Shown here: positions 8,836-17,087 of the stretch, piece by piece
Position numbering within the stretch: position 1 is the stretch's first letter
Layout of the letters: each line of letters begins with the position of its first letter
Origin: NORP110 sp051251595
GTDB lineage: Bacteria > Pseudomonadota > Alphaproteobacteria > Rhodobacterales > Rhodobacteraceae
DNA length: 64,000 nt
NCBI GenBank assembly: GCA_051251595.1
Contig: JBPOFA010000010.1
Coordinates: forward strand, 1-64,000
Direction: 5' to 3'
Notes under the pieces: model-generated
Databases searched by the model: none
What the model was told of the DNA's origin: nothing
What the model saw: only the letters and a program-made list of their open reading frames with translations
Translations under genes and position numbers: made by a program

Positions 8836-9861
8836 TCAAGCCTCCTTCATTTCAAATTCAGTGCCGTCTTTCCAGATAGCGTGCATGATCACGGAAAGCT
8901 TTCGGGCCAATGCCACAACGGCCTTTTTATGACTTGTGCGCTTTTTCAACGCCGTGGCCCAGTCCTTTAGATGTTGGCCCAGTCCGGATTTCACACGACA
9001 TAACAGGCTGTTGGCCGCCTCATATAGCACCGTGCGCAACATGCGATCACCGCGTCTCGATATGCGACCGCCGTAGTCAATATCGCCAGATTGATATCGC
9101 CGGGAGGTCAGGCCGATATAAGCCCCCACCGATCTGGACCGTTTGAAACGGTCCGGGTTATCTATTGTAGCAACGTAGGTCACTGCGCTGACGGCTCCGA
9201 CGCCCGGTATTGTCATCAGTCTGCGGCACGCCTCGTCCTCGCGCGCGTGGCGGGTCATTTCTTTGGTTAGAACCGCAGCCTGCCGAAGGGCCTCCGTACG
9301 CAACGTCAAAAGTGGTGAGAGGATACCAGCCAGAACGGCATGGCCCTCAAGAACTTTTTGCACGCGCAGTTCATAGGTCTTCAAATGCTTAGGCAATCGA
9401 ATGCCAAAACTGGCCAATAATCCGCGGATCGTATTTTCCGTGTTCATACGCATCTTGATCGCGACTTCCCGGGCACGCAAAAGAGCACGACGTTCTTGTG
9501 CCAAGCGGCTTTTAACCTCAATCTTTTTGTAGAAACCTGTGCGCGCCAGCTCAGAAAGCATCGCAGCATCATTCTCATCAGTTTTATTGTGCATCTGGCT
9601 CAGGACTGCGTGTGCCTGGCGCGCATCAATGCAAACCATCGGAAGGCCGCGCTGGCTCAACTCATCATACAGCCAATTCGCCATTCGGCCCGTCTCAAGG
9701 ACAACACAGTCGATCTGCGCCAGGTCTTTGCTCAGGGCGCGCAAGAGGACGTCCGGATCCGTGGGTTTCTTGAACGATGCCGCAATGTCACCGCCCTCAT
9801 CCCGAATACAAACCGCCGTTTCATCCTTTGAAACATCAAGACCAACAAAATATCTTTTCAT
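8836..9861 (-). CDS. IS110-family transposase, copy 1
   Basis: The 341-residue DEDD-type recombinase has the N-terminal RuvC-like domain (GLDVSKDET with Asp9; VLETGRMANWLYDEL; NKTDENDAAML) and the C-terminal Transposase_20 domain (IPGVGAVSAVTYVATI, then GLTSRRYQSGD containing the likely catalytic serine). The start ATG at 9861 has a good AGGAGAG site; an upstream in-frame ATG at 9897 would lie in the terminal repeat region. Encoded intact and identical to copy 2, so probably still active. Confidence 0.95.
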   Translation of the reverse strand: MKRYFVGLDVSKDETAVCIRDEGGDIAASFKKPTDPDVLLRALSKDLAQIDCVVLETGRMANWLYDELSQRGLPMVCIDARQAHAVLSQMHNKTDENDAAMLSELARTGFYKKIEVKSRLAQERRALLRAREVAIKMRMNTENTIRGLLASFGIRLPKHLKTYELRVQKVLEGHAVLAGILSPLLTLRTEALRQAAVLTKEMTRHAREDEACRRLMTIPGVGAVSAVTYVATIDNPDRFKRSRSVGAYIGLTSRRYQSGDIDYGGRISRRGDRMLRTVLYEAANSLLCRVKSGLGQHLKDWATALKKRTSHKKAVVALARKLSVIMHAIWKDGTEFEMKEA

Positions 9862-10318
9862 CACAACTCTCCTTTTTCTGATGCGGCAACTATGCACCGC
9901 CTGAGAGCGCGGATGATCAATTACTCAGAGTGATGTCGCTGCACCAGACAGTGGTTGGGCCGCGTGATCGACAGTTTCCTTAGCAAGTATGGCCAGATTT
10001 TGTGCTGGGGATGCTTCTTGCTGGTGTTCGGCCCCTTGTAGATGGCCTGCAAACCCATGATGCCCATCAGGCGACGCACCCGGTGTCGCCCTGCCGAGAA
10101 CCCTGATTGAGGTAAGTATGCTGCGATCTGACGGCTGCCAAAGAACGGATACTTCGTAAATATCCGATCAATTTCATGCATCAGATCAATCGTGGCCTGA
10201 TCAAGGCCGACCGGCGTGTAGTAGATCGAGGACCGGCTGATCTTGAGCAGCTTACATTGGCGCGTCAGGCTCAGATCAGTATTCTCTTTACGGATCATCT
10301 CGCGGCGTTCAGACCGAC

Positions 10319-10502
10319 TCATCGCTTCAGCCCTTGTGACAAAAAATCATTTTCCACCGCCAACTGGCCGATCTTCGCGTGAAGCTCTTTGATCTCGCCG
10401 CCTTTATTCTCAGCCTTTTTGACCTTGTCCGAGAACACGCCTGCCATGCCTTCAATCGCCTGCCGTTTCCACGTGCTCACTTGCGTTGGGTGAAGTTGGC
10501 GC
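10319..10502 (-). pseudogene. IS3 orfA fragment (element A)
   Basis: The minus strand encodes HPTQVSTWKRQAIEGMAG, a linker, then HAKIGQLAVENDFLSQGLKR, the C-terminal half of an IS3 orfA with its helix-turn-helix and leucine-zipper part. The N-terminal half is absent. Its TGA overlaps the orfB ATG. Confidence 0.75.
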
Positions 10503-10671
10503 TTGAGGGACGACCGGGGGGCAGGTCAAAACGCCTCCAAAAATGGGGGGATTACCGTGTCAGGAAATACTCGGCCTTGATGGGCAGAAATGCCCAGTTA
10601 TGCTGAAGTCTCATAGAGTTTGCCCAACCCTTGGTCCCAGAAATATACATAAACCATTCTGCGGACCACTC

Positions 10672-12243
10672 TTAGAATTCACGTGAGATCAACCCCTTGA
10701 GATCATTCAATTCTCGTTTCAAAAATAGAATGCAAACGACAAAATAAATCGACGCTCCTAAAAGAATCTTAACCAATAATTCAGCCCAACCGCCAAATCC
10801 AAAAGGCGCAAGCATGGAAAAATAATCAACCATGATCAATACAAAACCCATAACAGCCGTTGCCAAAAACACTCTAAGAATTACCAAAAAAAACGCCAGA
10901 TTAAATGGCGAATCCATATTTTTGTTAATCAGCCACAGGAGCAAAAGGGAATTGATATAGACGGCAAATACAGTGGAGAAAGATAAGGCACTACTTCCTA
11001 AAGCATCGACGAGATAGAGCGAAAGAAACAGTTTTATTGTGAACCCAATCAGATAGGTCGCAACTGGACCTTTCCATCTCTTCATCGCGTAAAAAATTCT
11101 CAAAAGAAAAACGTTTAGAGAAAACCCCGGCAAAGCAATTACCATTATTCCAAAAATATTGGACGTGGCATCTGCCGCCGCGTCTGAAAATGGCCCCTTT
11201 TGAAAAACAGATGATACAAGTAGATCTGACGTGACTGCGAGCCCAATTGTTGCCGGCATCGCCAGGAACAAAATAATCTTAGACACTTTTGACAAGAGCT
11301 GAGAGGCTTCGGGTATCTCATTCTTTGCCAACAATTCACTGATTTTCGGATAGGTCGCTATAGACAGACCCATCGCAATTAAACCTTGAGGCAACTGTAT
11401 CAGTTTGGTGGCTATATTTACGGCAGTCACCGTTCCCTCATCGAGCATAGAACCGACAAAATTATCGATGAATGTGTATCCAAACGTGAGAAATGCTACG
11501 GCCAATATAGGCATTGTGGCCGCAATCAACGCGAACAGATTGGGGTCACTTAAACGGATAGACCAGCTATGCTTATACTTCACTCGGTAAAGAATAGGAA
11601 TCTGAACGCCAATAAATAGCAATGAACCTACAAGAACTCCTGCTATTGAAGAATAAATTCCAAAACCTGTCCTAAAGGTAAAGGTGCACACTATCACCGA
11701 CAAATTCAGTAGCGCTGGGGCTGCGGCCGCAGGCAGAAAAACATGATAGTGATTCAATATGCCAGTTAGCAGACCCGCGGCACCAAGCCCGACGATTGCT
11801 GGCAATAGCAACATTATGAATAGGGTCGTGTTTCGCCGTGACTCGATATCTTCAGTTTGCGAAATAATCCCCGAAATTGAATCGGCGTACAGAATGCCAA
11901 AAACCGCCGCAACAATTAATGACAAAAGTACGAGATTCAACAAATTGCTTATCGAACGGAATGCATTCTCACTGTTATTGCCTATTTTTTTTCCAGAAAG
12001 AAAGGGTATAGATGCACTTGTGAGCGAAGCACCTATAATTATATAAGACGCATAGGCAAAACTGGCGGCAATGTAGAAGCTATCTGTGACCGCATTCGCA
12101 CCGAATGACCAAGTGACCGCCAAGTCTCGACCCAAACCAAGAACCCTTGAAATCAATGCAATGATAGTTAGTGCGAACGATACTCGAAAAACATTCAATT
12201 TATTTTTTGCTCCATTATCTTGATTTCTGCAATATCGCGACAA
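10672..12243 (-). CDS. MurJ/MviN-family lipid-linked oligosaccharide flippase
   Basis: The 523-residue protein has about 14 membrane segments. The MviN/MurJ hallmark is near the N-terminus: ISRVLGLGRDLAVTWSFG followed by AVTDSFYIAASF. Further family features are GAAGLLTGILNHYHVFLPAA and the mid-protein stretch LPQGLIAMGLSIATYPKISE. MurJ itself flips lipid II; copies inside exopolysaccharide loci are thought to flip the undecaprenyl-linked repeat unit, and the adjacent Wzy-type polymerase supports that here. Base composition is clearly more A+T-rich than the metabolic genes downstream, as is common for exchanged polysaccharide genes. It is now flanked on both sides by IS3 elements each holding an identical IS110 copy. 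Confidence 0.85.
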   Translation of the reverse strand: MSRYCRNQDNGAKNKLNVFRVSFALTIIALISRVLGLGRDLAVTWSFGANAVTDSFYIAASFAYASYIIIGASLTSASIPFLSGKKIGNNSENAFRSISNLLNLVLLSLIVAAVFGILYADSISGIISQTEDIESRRNTTLFIMLLLPAIVGLGAAGLLTGILNHYHVFLPAAAAPALLNLSVIVCTFTFRTGFGIYSSIAGVLVGSLLFIGVQIPILYRVKYKHSWSIRLSDPNLFALIAATMPILAVAFLTFGYTFIDNFVGSMLDEGTVTAVNIATKLIQLPQGLIAMGLSIATYPKISELLAKNEIPEASQLLSKVSKIILFLAMPATIGLAVTSDLLVSSVFQKGPFSDAAADATSNIFGIMVIALPGFSLNVFLLRIFYAMKRWKGPVATYLIGFTIKLFLSLYLVDALGSSALSFSTVFAVYINSLLLLWLINKNMDSPFNLAFFLVILRVFLATAVMGFVLIMVDYFSMLAPFGFGGWAELLVKILLGASIYFVVCILFLKRELNDLKGLISREF

Positions 12244-12855
12244 CCCTTATTCTCTACTCAACTCGAACTTCGATGGTAATCCTCGATTTTCGCATAGGTT
12301 AGCAGTCGGCTTGATGCTGCAATCAATAAGAGGTGGTCCTACTATTTCGACCAGTTAGCAGCCAGTTTAAGATGGATCAGGGTTTCATTTAGGCTGCCAA
12401 ACTCATTGGCACTGTTTTTCTTTCATAGGCTTCATCTGGCGTCAATATTCCGTGCGTCGAATGCGGGCGCTCGGCGCTATAGTATGCCATCCATTTTCCG
12501 ATCCCATTGCGTGCTAGAGATCCGGTTTCAAATGCGTTGAGATAAATGCATTCATATTTCAAGGACCGCCAAAGTCGTTCGATCATCCGATTATCAACCC
12601 AGCGACCTTTTCCGTCCATGGATATCTTCACGTCGGCATCTGCAAGTGCCTGCGTCCATTCAAAGCCGGTGAACTGGCTGCCTTGATCGCTGTTCATGAT
12701 CTCAGGTTTGCCATATGTGGCGATAGCATCTTTAAGGGCCTCAACGCAAAAGCCTGCTTCCATGCTATTTGACAAACGCCAGGACAAAACCTTGCGGCTG
12801 TACCAGTCCATGATGGCAACCAAATACAAGAACCCGCGATGCATGGGAATGTAAG

Positions 12856-14189
12856 TTCTTTAATTGATCATCTGCGCTCGTTAATTTTGTCGCATGTATC
12901 GACCACCTGCAAGGTTCTTTTCGAAGTCATCCCATTTGGCGCTTCATCTCGGCATCCAAGGCGTCGACTTCCCGAAGGTGATATTCGCGATGCACAGTGC
13001 CCGCATGTAGATCTCTCGGGTTTTGTCGATTGCCTGCCGCTATGGTCGGTACGGCAACATTTAGCGAGCGTCTGTTAAGTGGCTCGCGTTTCGATCAAGC
13101 CTCCTTCATTTCAAATTCAGTGCCGTCTTTCCAGATAGCGTGCATGATCACGGAAAGCTTTCGGGCCAATGCCACAACGGCCTTTTTATGACTTGTGCGC
13201 TTTTTCAACGCCGTGGCCCAGTCCTTTAGATGTTGGCCCAGTCCGGATTTCACACGACATAACAGGCTGTTGGCCGCCTCATATAGCACCGTGCGCAACA
13301 TGCGATCACCGCGTCTCGATATGCGACCGCCGTAGTCAATATCGCCAGATTGATATCGCCGGGAGGTCAGGCCGATATAAGCCCCCACCGATCTGGACCG
13401 TTTGAAACGGTCCGGGTTATCTATTGTAGCAACGTAGGTCACTGCGCTGACGGCTCCGACGCCCGGTATTGTCATCAGTCTGCGGCACGCCTCGTCCTCG
13501 CGCGCGTGGCGGGTCATTTCTTTGGTTAGAACCGCAGCCTGCCGAAGGGCCTCCGTACGCAACGTCAAAAGTGGTGAGAGGATACCAGCCAGAACGGCAT
13601 GGCCCTCAAGAACTTTTTGCACGCGCAGTTCATAGGTCTTCAAATGCTTAGGCAATCGAATGCCAAAACTGGCCAATAATCCGCGGATCGTATTTTCCGT
13701 GTTCATACGCATCTTGATCGCGACTTCCCGGGCACGCAAAAGAGCACGACGTTCTTGTGCCAAGCGGCTTTTAACCTCAATCTTTTTGTAGAAACCTGTG
13801 CGCGCCAGCTCAGAAAGCATCGCAGCATCATTCTCATCAGTTTTATTGTGCATCTGGCTCAGGACTGCGTGTGCCTGGCGCGCATCAATGCAAACCATCG
13901 GAAGGCCGCGCTGGCTCAACTCATCATACAGCCAATTCGCCATTCGGCCCGTCTCAAGGACAACACAGTCGATCTGCGCCAGGTCTTTGCTCAGGGCGCG
14001 CAAGAGGACGTCCGGATCCGTGGGTTTCTTGAACGATGCCGCAATGTCACCGCCCTCATCCCGAATACAAACCGCCGTTTCATCCTTTGAAACATCAAGA
14101 CCAACAAAATATCTTTTCATCACAACTCTCCTTTTTCTGATGCGGCAACTATGCACCGCCTGAGAGCGCGGATGATCAATTACTCAGAG
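12856..14189 (-). mobile_element. IS110-family (IS1111-like) insertion sequence, copy 2
   Basis: Identical to 8597-9930, including the non-coding arm. Here the dinucleotide at both junctions is CT in transposase orientation (AG on the plus strand at 12854-12855 and 14188-14189), matching the CT core known for IS110-family recombination. The identity over the whole element indicates very recent transposition or gene conversion. Confidence 0.92.
13095..14120 (-). CDS. IS110-family transposase, copy 2
   Basis: A 341-residue DEDD recombinase identical to the product of 8836-9861, with the same AGGAGAG site before ATG at 14120. Domains as for copy 1: RuvC-like N-terminal part and Transposase_20 C-terminal part. 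Confidence 0.95.
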   Translation of the reverse strand: MKRYFVGLDVSKDETAVCIRDEGGDIAASFKKPTDPDVLLRALSKDLAQIDCVVLETGRMANWLYDELSQRGLPMVCIDARQAHAVLSQMHNKTDENDAAMLSELARTGFYKKIEVKSRLAQERRALLRAREVAIKMRMNTENTIRGLLASFGIRLPKHLKTYELRVQKVLEGHAVLAGILSPLLTLRTEALRQAAVLTKEMTRHAREDEACRRLMTIPGVGAVSAVTYVATIDNPDRFKRSRSVGAYIGLTSRRYQSGDIDYGGRISRRGDRMLRTVLYEAANSLLCRVKSGLGQHLKDWATALKKRTSHKKAVVALARKLSVIMHAIWKDGTEFEMKEA

Positions 14190-14546
14190 TGATATCCACA
14201 CACCAGACCTGATTTGGTCGATCAATTGCCAGCTTCCGCAACAGATAAGGGTAGATCTTATGCTGTGGGTGCTTCTTGCTGGTGTTCGGTGTCTGATAAA
14301 TTGGCACTAAACGCATGAGCCGCATCAAACGCCGCACCCTGTGCCGTCCACATTTGTGTCCCTGCCGTTGCATGTAACGCGCCATTTGGCGTGACCCATA
14401 CCAAGGCGTGTCCAAAAACTGCTTATCAATGATGGTCATAAAGCGCAGGTTCTCGGCACTTTCACCCTTCGGCTGATAATACAGATTAGAGCGTACTAGC
14501 GACAGCAATCTACATTGCCGCCGAACGCTCAGATTATGATCCTTGC

Positions 14547-14855
14547 TCACCATTTTTTGCCTCGCGTTCCGAGCAATTGAACCGAGGCGTTGGCCAAAAA
14601 ATCCCGCTCCACCACAAGCTGGCCGATCTTGGAATGCAGCTTCTCAATCTGTGCTTCATCAACCCGCTCTGGATCATGACCTCGCCTAGTAAATGCCGTG
14701 GTCATGTTTTCAATCGCCGCCCGTTTCCAGGTTCCGATCTGGGTGGGATGCACGCCGTACTTTTTCGCCAGCTCCGACATCGTCATTTCTTCGCGGATCG
14801 CTTCAAGCGCAACCTTGGCCTTGAAATCAGGCGAGTGGTTCTTTCGTTTTGTCAT
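14547..14855 (-). CDS. IS3 orfA (element B)
   Basis: A complete 102-residue orfA: HTH_Tnp_1 domain (SPDFKAKVALEAIREEMT, then ELAKKYGVHPTQIGTWK) and a coiled C-terminus (AQIEKLHSKIGQLVVERDFL). Its end overlaps orfB by 7 bases across a run of six A residues (GGC AAA AAA TGG TGA). A -1 slip there leads into the orfB frame, the standard way IS3 elements make the OrfAB transposase. Confidence 0.88.
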   Translation of the reverse strand: MTKRKNHSPDFKAKVALEAIREEMTMSELAKKYGVHPTQIGTWKRAAIENMTTAFTRRGHDPERVDEAQIEKLHSKIGQLVVERDFLANASVQLLGTRGKKW

Positions 14856-14920
14856 GTTGAATCGTCTTTCTCACAAGTCGATCCATCTTAACTACTGGTC
14901 CGAAAGTCCGCGACCACCTC

Positions 14921-15520
14921 TATATCTGCATTTTCGTCACGCCTCGTTTTCCATATTTGGTCGCTCATTTTTGTTCGTCCTAGACCAATTGGCGGCGTGG
15001 CCCCAAGCCTCATAAACACTTTCAACGCGATATCGGCCCGGCAATTCTGGGCGAACGCTAACGCTATCAGTGTCAACGCCGGACTAAAACCGCGCCAGTC
15101 GCCGGACCAAAAGAGCGCCAATTTGCGGCGGGCGCCATCTAAGCCATCGAACGGTTCTTCGTTCAATAACTCGTCACGCAGACTGCGGTTGAAGCTTTGG
15201 ATAAAGGCGTTCCGTTGTGGTTCGCCCTGGTCAATGTAGTGCCAGTCCACGCCAATGTCGGCGGCCCATTTCAGAATCGCCCGATTAGTGAACTCAATTC
15301 CCTTATCACTGACAACACAAACGGGCATTCCGTAGACAAGCACAGGTGCATCCAGTTCTCCTGCCACACGGGCGCTTGAAATGCTGGTATCAGCCATCAG
15401 ACACAGGTTCTCGCGACAGCAATCGTCATTCACCGCCAAGATGCAGAACTTGCGTGACGCGCCAAACGTGTCGGACACAAAGTCCAACGACCAGCGCTCG
15501 CCAGGACGAAAAGCATACAT
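14921..15520 (-). pseudogene. IS3-family (IS407-like) transposase remnant
   Basis: The frame encodes a retroviral-integrase core (ERWSLDFVSDTFGASRKF, VSDKGIEFTNRAILKWAADI, NAFIQSFNRSLRDELLNEE) of a third IS3 subgroup. The position that is Glu in active relatives (FIESFN) is Gln here, and the usual C-terminal VRPHSSL region is replaced by unrelated sequence after about residue 135, showing a frameshift or recombination. The N-terminal half is missing: the frame begins directly beside the polymerase stop codon. Its C-terminal residues come from the end of IS3 element B. Confidence 0.75.
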
Positions 15521-15524
15521 CCAA

Positions 15525-17027
15525 TCAAGAAATTTTCATTTGCTTCATTCTATTGCGAATTGAAACCCGCGAGAGCATCTTCCAAATGAATAATTGAAAA
15601 TAGACCATTGCCATCATCAAAACACTTTCCGAAAGTCCTGTATAAATGCACATTTTGAACACAAAAAAATAGGTCGACGCACTATAAAAAAGAGCGTGCC
15701 AAAACTCAAAGTTTGCATAAAGCAGCTTTGCGTGCAGCTTGCCAAAGTAAAAACCAAATATCCAAAAAATGATGTAGCCAAGATAGCCAAAATTCAAGAA
15801 TAGCTCTCCTGCGAAGGGTGTCCCAGGATTTCCAGCATTTAAATTGCCTCGAAATATAAATTGGTTGAGAATCGCTGAAGCATTTAGGATGGGTTCAGTG
15901 CCGAAAACCCATACGATTAATTGGTTTGGATATGAAAGAAACGGCTTCCCCAAAAGGTAATTGTTGCCAGCCCTACGGTATTCACCGAACATAACCATAC
16001 TAACATCTAGTCTATTGAAATCTCTAATTATTTTAGTAGATTGATCAATAATATCACTCCCTCCAGATCGAAATAGGGATTGGATTACGAAGGCAGAAAC
16101 CAATAAAAATAGAGCAAGAAAAGCTATTGATCGCGCTCTCAACGCAATATTTCTTAGCCGATCAGATCTTGATAAAATCACGAGAGTCGAGATAAATAAA
16201 ATCAATGGAAATATCGCTTTTTCACGTGAAGCTTGAGTGACCATCAGAACACCGGAACTCAGGACCATAGCAATAATTGCCAAACTAATTATTAGCGGAC
16301 CCTTTTTGTCGTGAACTGACAACAATGCTACTATAGCTGGGGCAGTCAAGAGCAGCATACCTAGGTAGTAGTAGCCGCTCGCACCGCTCCAAGATTTACG
16401 GAAAAATATGCTCTGCATCTGATCCAGTACGACCGCCACGCCGCCAATGCTACGAGCATACGCCAGCATTGCCATCACAGCTAGAACGATGGATAAATAC
16501 GCAATCCAGACAACTAGGCTATAATGATTTATGCTTCCGGAATTTCTAGCCTTTCTGAACCACTTGGACCCAAACAAAAAGCCATACAAAAATATCGGCA
16601 AAGAGATTACAGTATGGAACGTTGCATTTGCCAACTCGCTACTGAAATCCAAACTAGAAAAATATCCAAGATACCATTTGGTCAGATTTGGATTCCACAG
16701 ATAAGCCAAAGAATACAAAGGGAAGAAAAACAAAAAAAGAAAAGCCAATAATCTTGGCGTGGCGAACCAGTCACGGCCTGGCATTGGGTATACCGCAACT
16801 GAAAGACAAAGAACTGCAGATAAAACAAGAGAAAAAAGGCTGAAATCTTCGTCGCTACTTTCGCCTAAAAAGAAATTGAAATGCAGCAAAAGATAACCAA
16901 ACAAATATACGGCGAATAAAAAAGGATATGTCTTTTTATACAATGGAATAGGCCTCACATTCAGCGCTAACGCATTTTTTCGCAAATTTTGAAATGCAGT
17001 TTGCCAAAGAGTGTTCCGCGCGCGCAA
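15525..17027 (-). CDS. Wzy-type polysaccharide repeat-unit polymerase (polytopic)
   Basis: About 500 residues with 11-13 hydrophobic segments and a large polar loop near the C-terminal third (FNRLDVSMVMFGEYRRAGNNYLLGKP and the FRGNLNAGNPGTPFAGELFLNFGYLG turn). This pattern, with GxPFxGELFxNFG before a late helix, is typical of O-antigen/exopolysaccharide repeat polymerases that join flipped units in the periplasm. Sequence identity among such proteins is low, so the call rests on topology, this motif and position between glycosyltransferase and flippase genes. TTG at 17027 opens the frame; a GTG 24 codons downstream, just before IPLYKKTYPF, is an alternative start. A+T-rich like the flippase. 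The IS remnant begins five bases after its stop. Confidence 0.75.
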   Translation of the reverse strand: MRARNTLWQTAFQNLRKNALALNVRPIPLYKKTYPFLFAVYLFGYLLLHFNFFLGESSDEDFSLFSLVLSAVLCLSVAVYPMPGRDWFATPRLLAFLFLFFFPLYSLAYLWNPNLTKWYLGYFSSLDFSSELANATFHTVISLPIFLYGFLFGSKWFRKARNSGSINHYSLVVWIAYLSIVLAVMAMLAYARSIGGVAVVLDQMQSIFFRKSWSGASGYYYLGMLLLTAPAIVALLSVHDKKGPLIISLAIIAMVLSSGVLMVTQASREKAIFPLILFISTLVILSRSDRLRNIALRARSIAFLALFLLVSAFVIQSLFRSGGSDIIDQSTKIIRDFNRLDVSMVMFGEYRRAGNNYLLGKPFLSYPNQLIVWVFGTEPILNASAILNQFIFRGNLNAGNPGTPFAGELFLNFGYLGYIIFWIFGFYFGKLHAKLLYANFEFWHALFYSASTYFFVFKMCIYTGLSESVLMMAMVYFQLFIWKMLSRVSIRNRMKQMKIS

Positions 17028-17087
17028 GGAGAGTCCGGAGGGCTATGGTCGGCTCTTTCAACATCGACCATCCAATTGTCTTGTTTT

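Larger units (their letters stand above)
8597..9930 (-). mobile_element. IS110-family (IS1111-like) insertion sequence, copy 1
   Basis: The 1334-bp element is base-for-base identical to 12856-14189. It has sub-terminal inverted repeats of 19 bp with one mismatch (8602-8620 and 9905-9923, taattgatcatctgcgctc), with 7 bp outside the repeat on the transposase-start side; sub-terminal repeats are the mark of the IS1111 subgroup. No target-site duplication is seen apart from a shared dinucleotide core (CT/CC in transposase orientation). A 239-bp non-coding arm lies 3' of the transposase, where IS1111-type elements are expected to encode their guide RNA. Confidence 0.9.
8133..10322 (-). pseudogene. 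IS3 orfB transposase, interrupted by IS110 and frameshifted
   Basis: The N-terminal part (starting MSRSERREMIRKENTDLSL) carries the HTH_21-like region and ends GRHRVRRLMGIMGLQAIYKGP. The C-terminal part (from LYLVAIMDWATRKVLSWRL) carries the integrase core with NPDQGSQYTG and an IERLWRSLKQE segment. The IS110 element lies exactly between DIT and YIP of the conserved sequence. Independently, just before the insertion, an extra base in CCCAACCACTGTCTGG shifts RPNHVWCSDIT out of frame, giving RPNHCLVQRHH. The gene was therefore inactivated twice. Confidence 0.85.
8076..10502 (-). mobile_element. IS3-family element A, truncated and carrying an inserted IS110-type element
   Basis: The downstream tip is placed at 8076 (TGGTCCTGTTTTACTGGACA on the plus strand, typical IS3 terminus). 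It contains the C-terminal part of orfB (8133-8596), an inserted 1334-bp IS110-type element (8597-9930), the N-terminal part of orfB (9931-10322) and a piece of orfA (10319-10502). The orfA N-terminus and the upstream inverted repeat are gone. Bases 10503-10529 read on the minus strand as TGACCTGCCCCCCGG, resembling a terminal repeat of another IS3 element, so a second insertion or recombination probably removed the end. Confidence 0.75.
12389..14553 (-). pseudogene. IS3 orfB transposase split by IS110 insertion (element B)
   Basis: The N-terminal part (MVSKDHNLSVRRQCRLLSL to RPNQVWCVDIT) and the C-terminal part (TYIPMHRGFLYLVAIMDWYS to ERKTVPMSLAA) together make a complete IS3 orfB with the Asp residues in WCVDIT and NSDQGSQFTG and the Glu in MIERLWRSLK. 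The insertion falls between DIT and YIP, as in element A. Apart from the insert the frame is intact. Confidence 0.88.
12334..14916 (-). mobile_element. IS3-family element B with inserted IS110-type element
   Basis: Both ends are visible: gaggtggtc at 12330-12338 and its complement gaccacctc at 14912-14920, followed inward by related TTTCG(G)ACCAG and TTAAGATGGATC blocks in inverted orientation. Inside are orfA (14547-14855), orfB split into 14190-14553 and 12389-12855, and the 1334-bp IS110 element (12856-14189). Without the insert the element would be about 1.25 kb, the normal IS3 size. The IS3 proteins differ substantially from those of element A, so these are two different IS3 lineages, not a duplication. 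Confidence 0.85.

Noticed and set aside
8910..9904. Plus-strand open frames opposite the IS110 transposase (and identical ones at 13169-14163)
   Set aside because: They are shadows of the transposase; both pairs are identical because the whole element is identical.
3325..10639. 15-base word caacccttggtccca at about 3325 and 10625
   Set aside because: A match of this length is expected by chance in 64 kb, and flanks do not agree.
10672..12243. Flippase as the essential cell-wall MurJ
   Set aside because: Position between Wzy-type polymerase and acetylation genes and low G+C favour a polysaccharide role, though sequence alone does not exclude MurJ.
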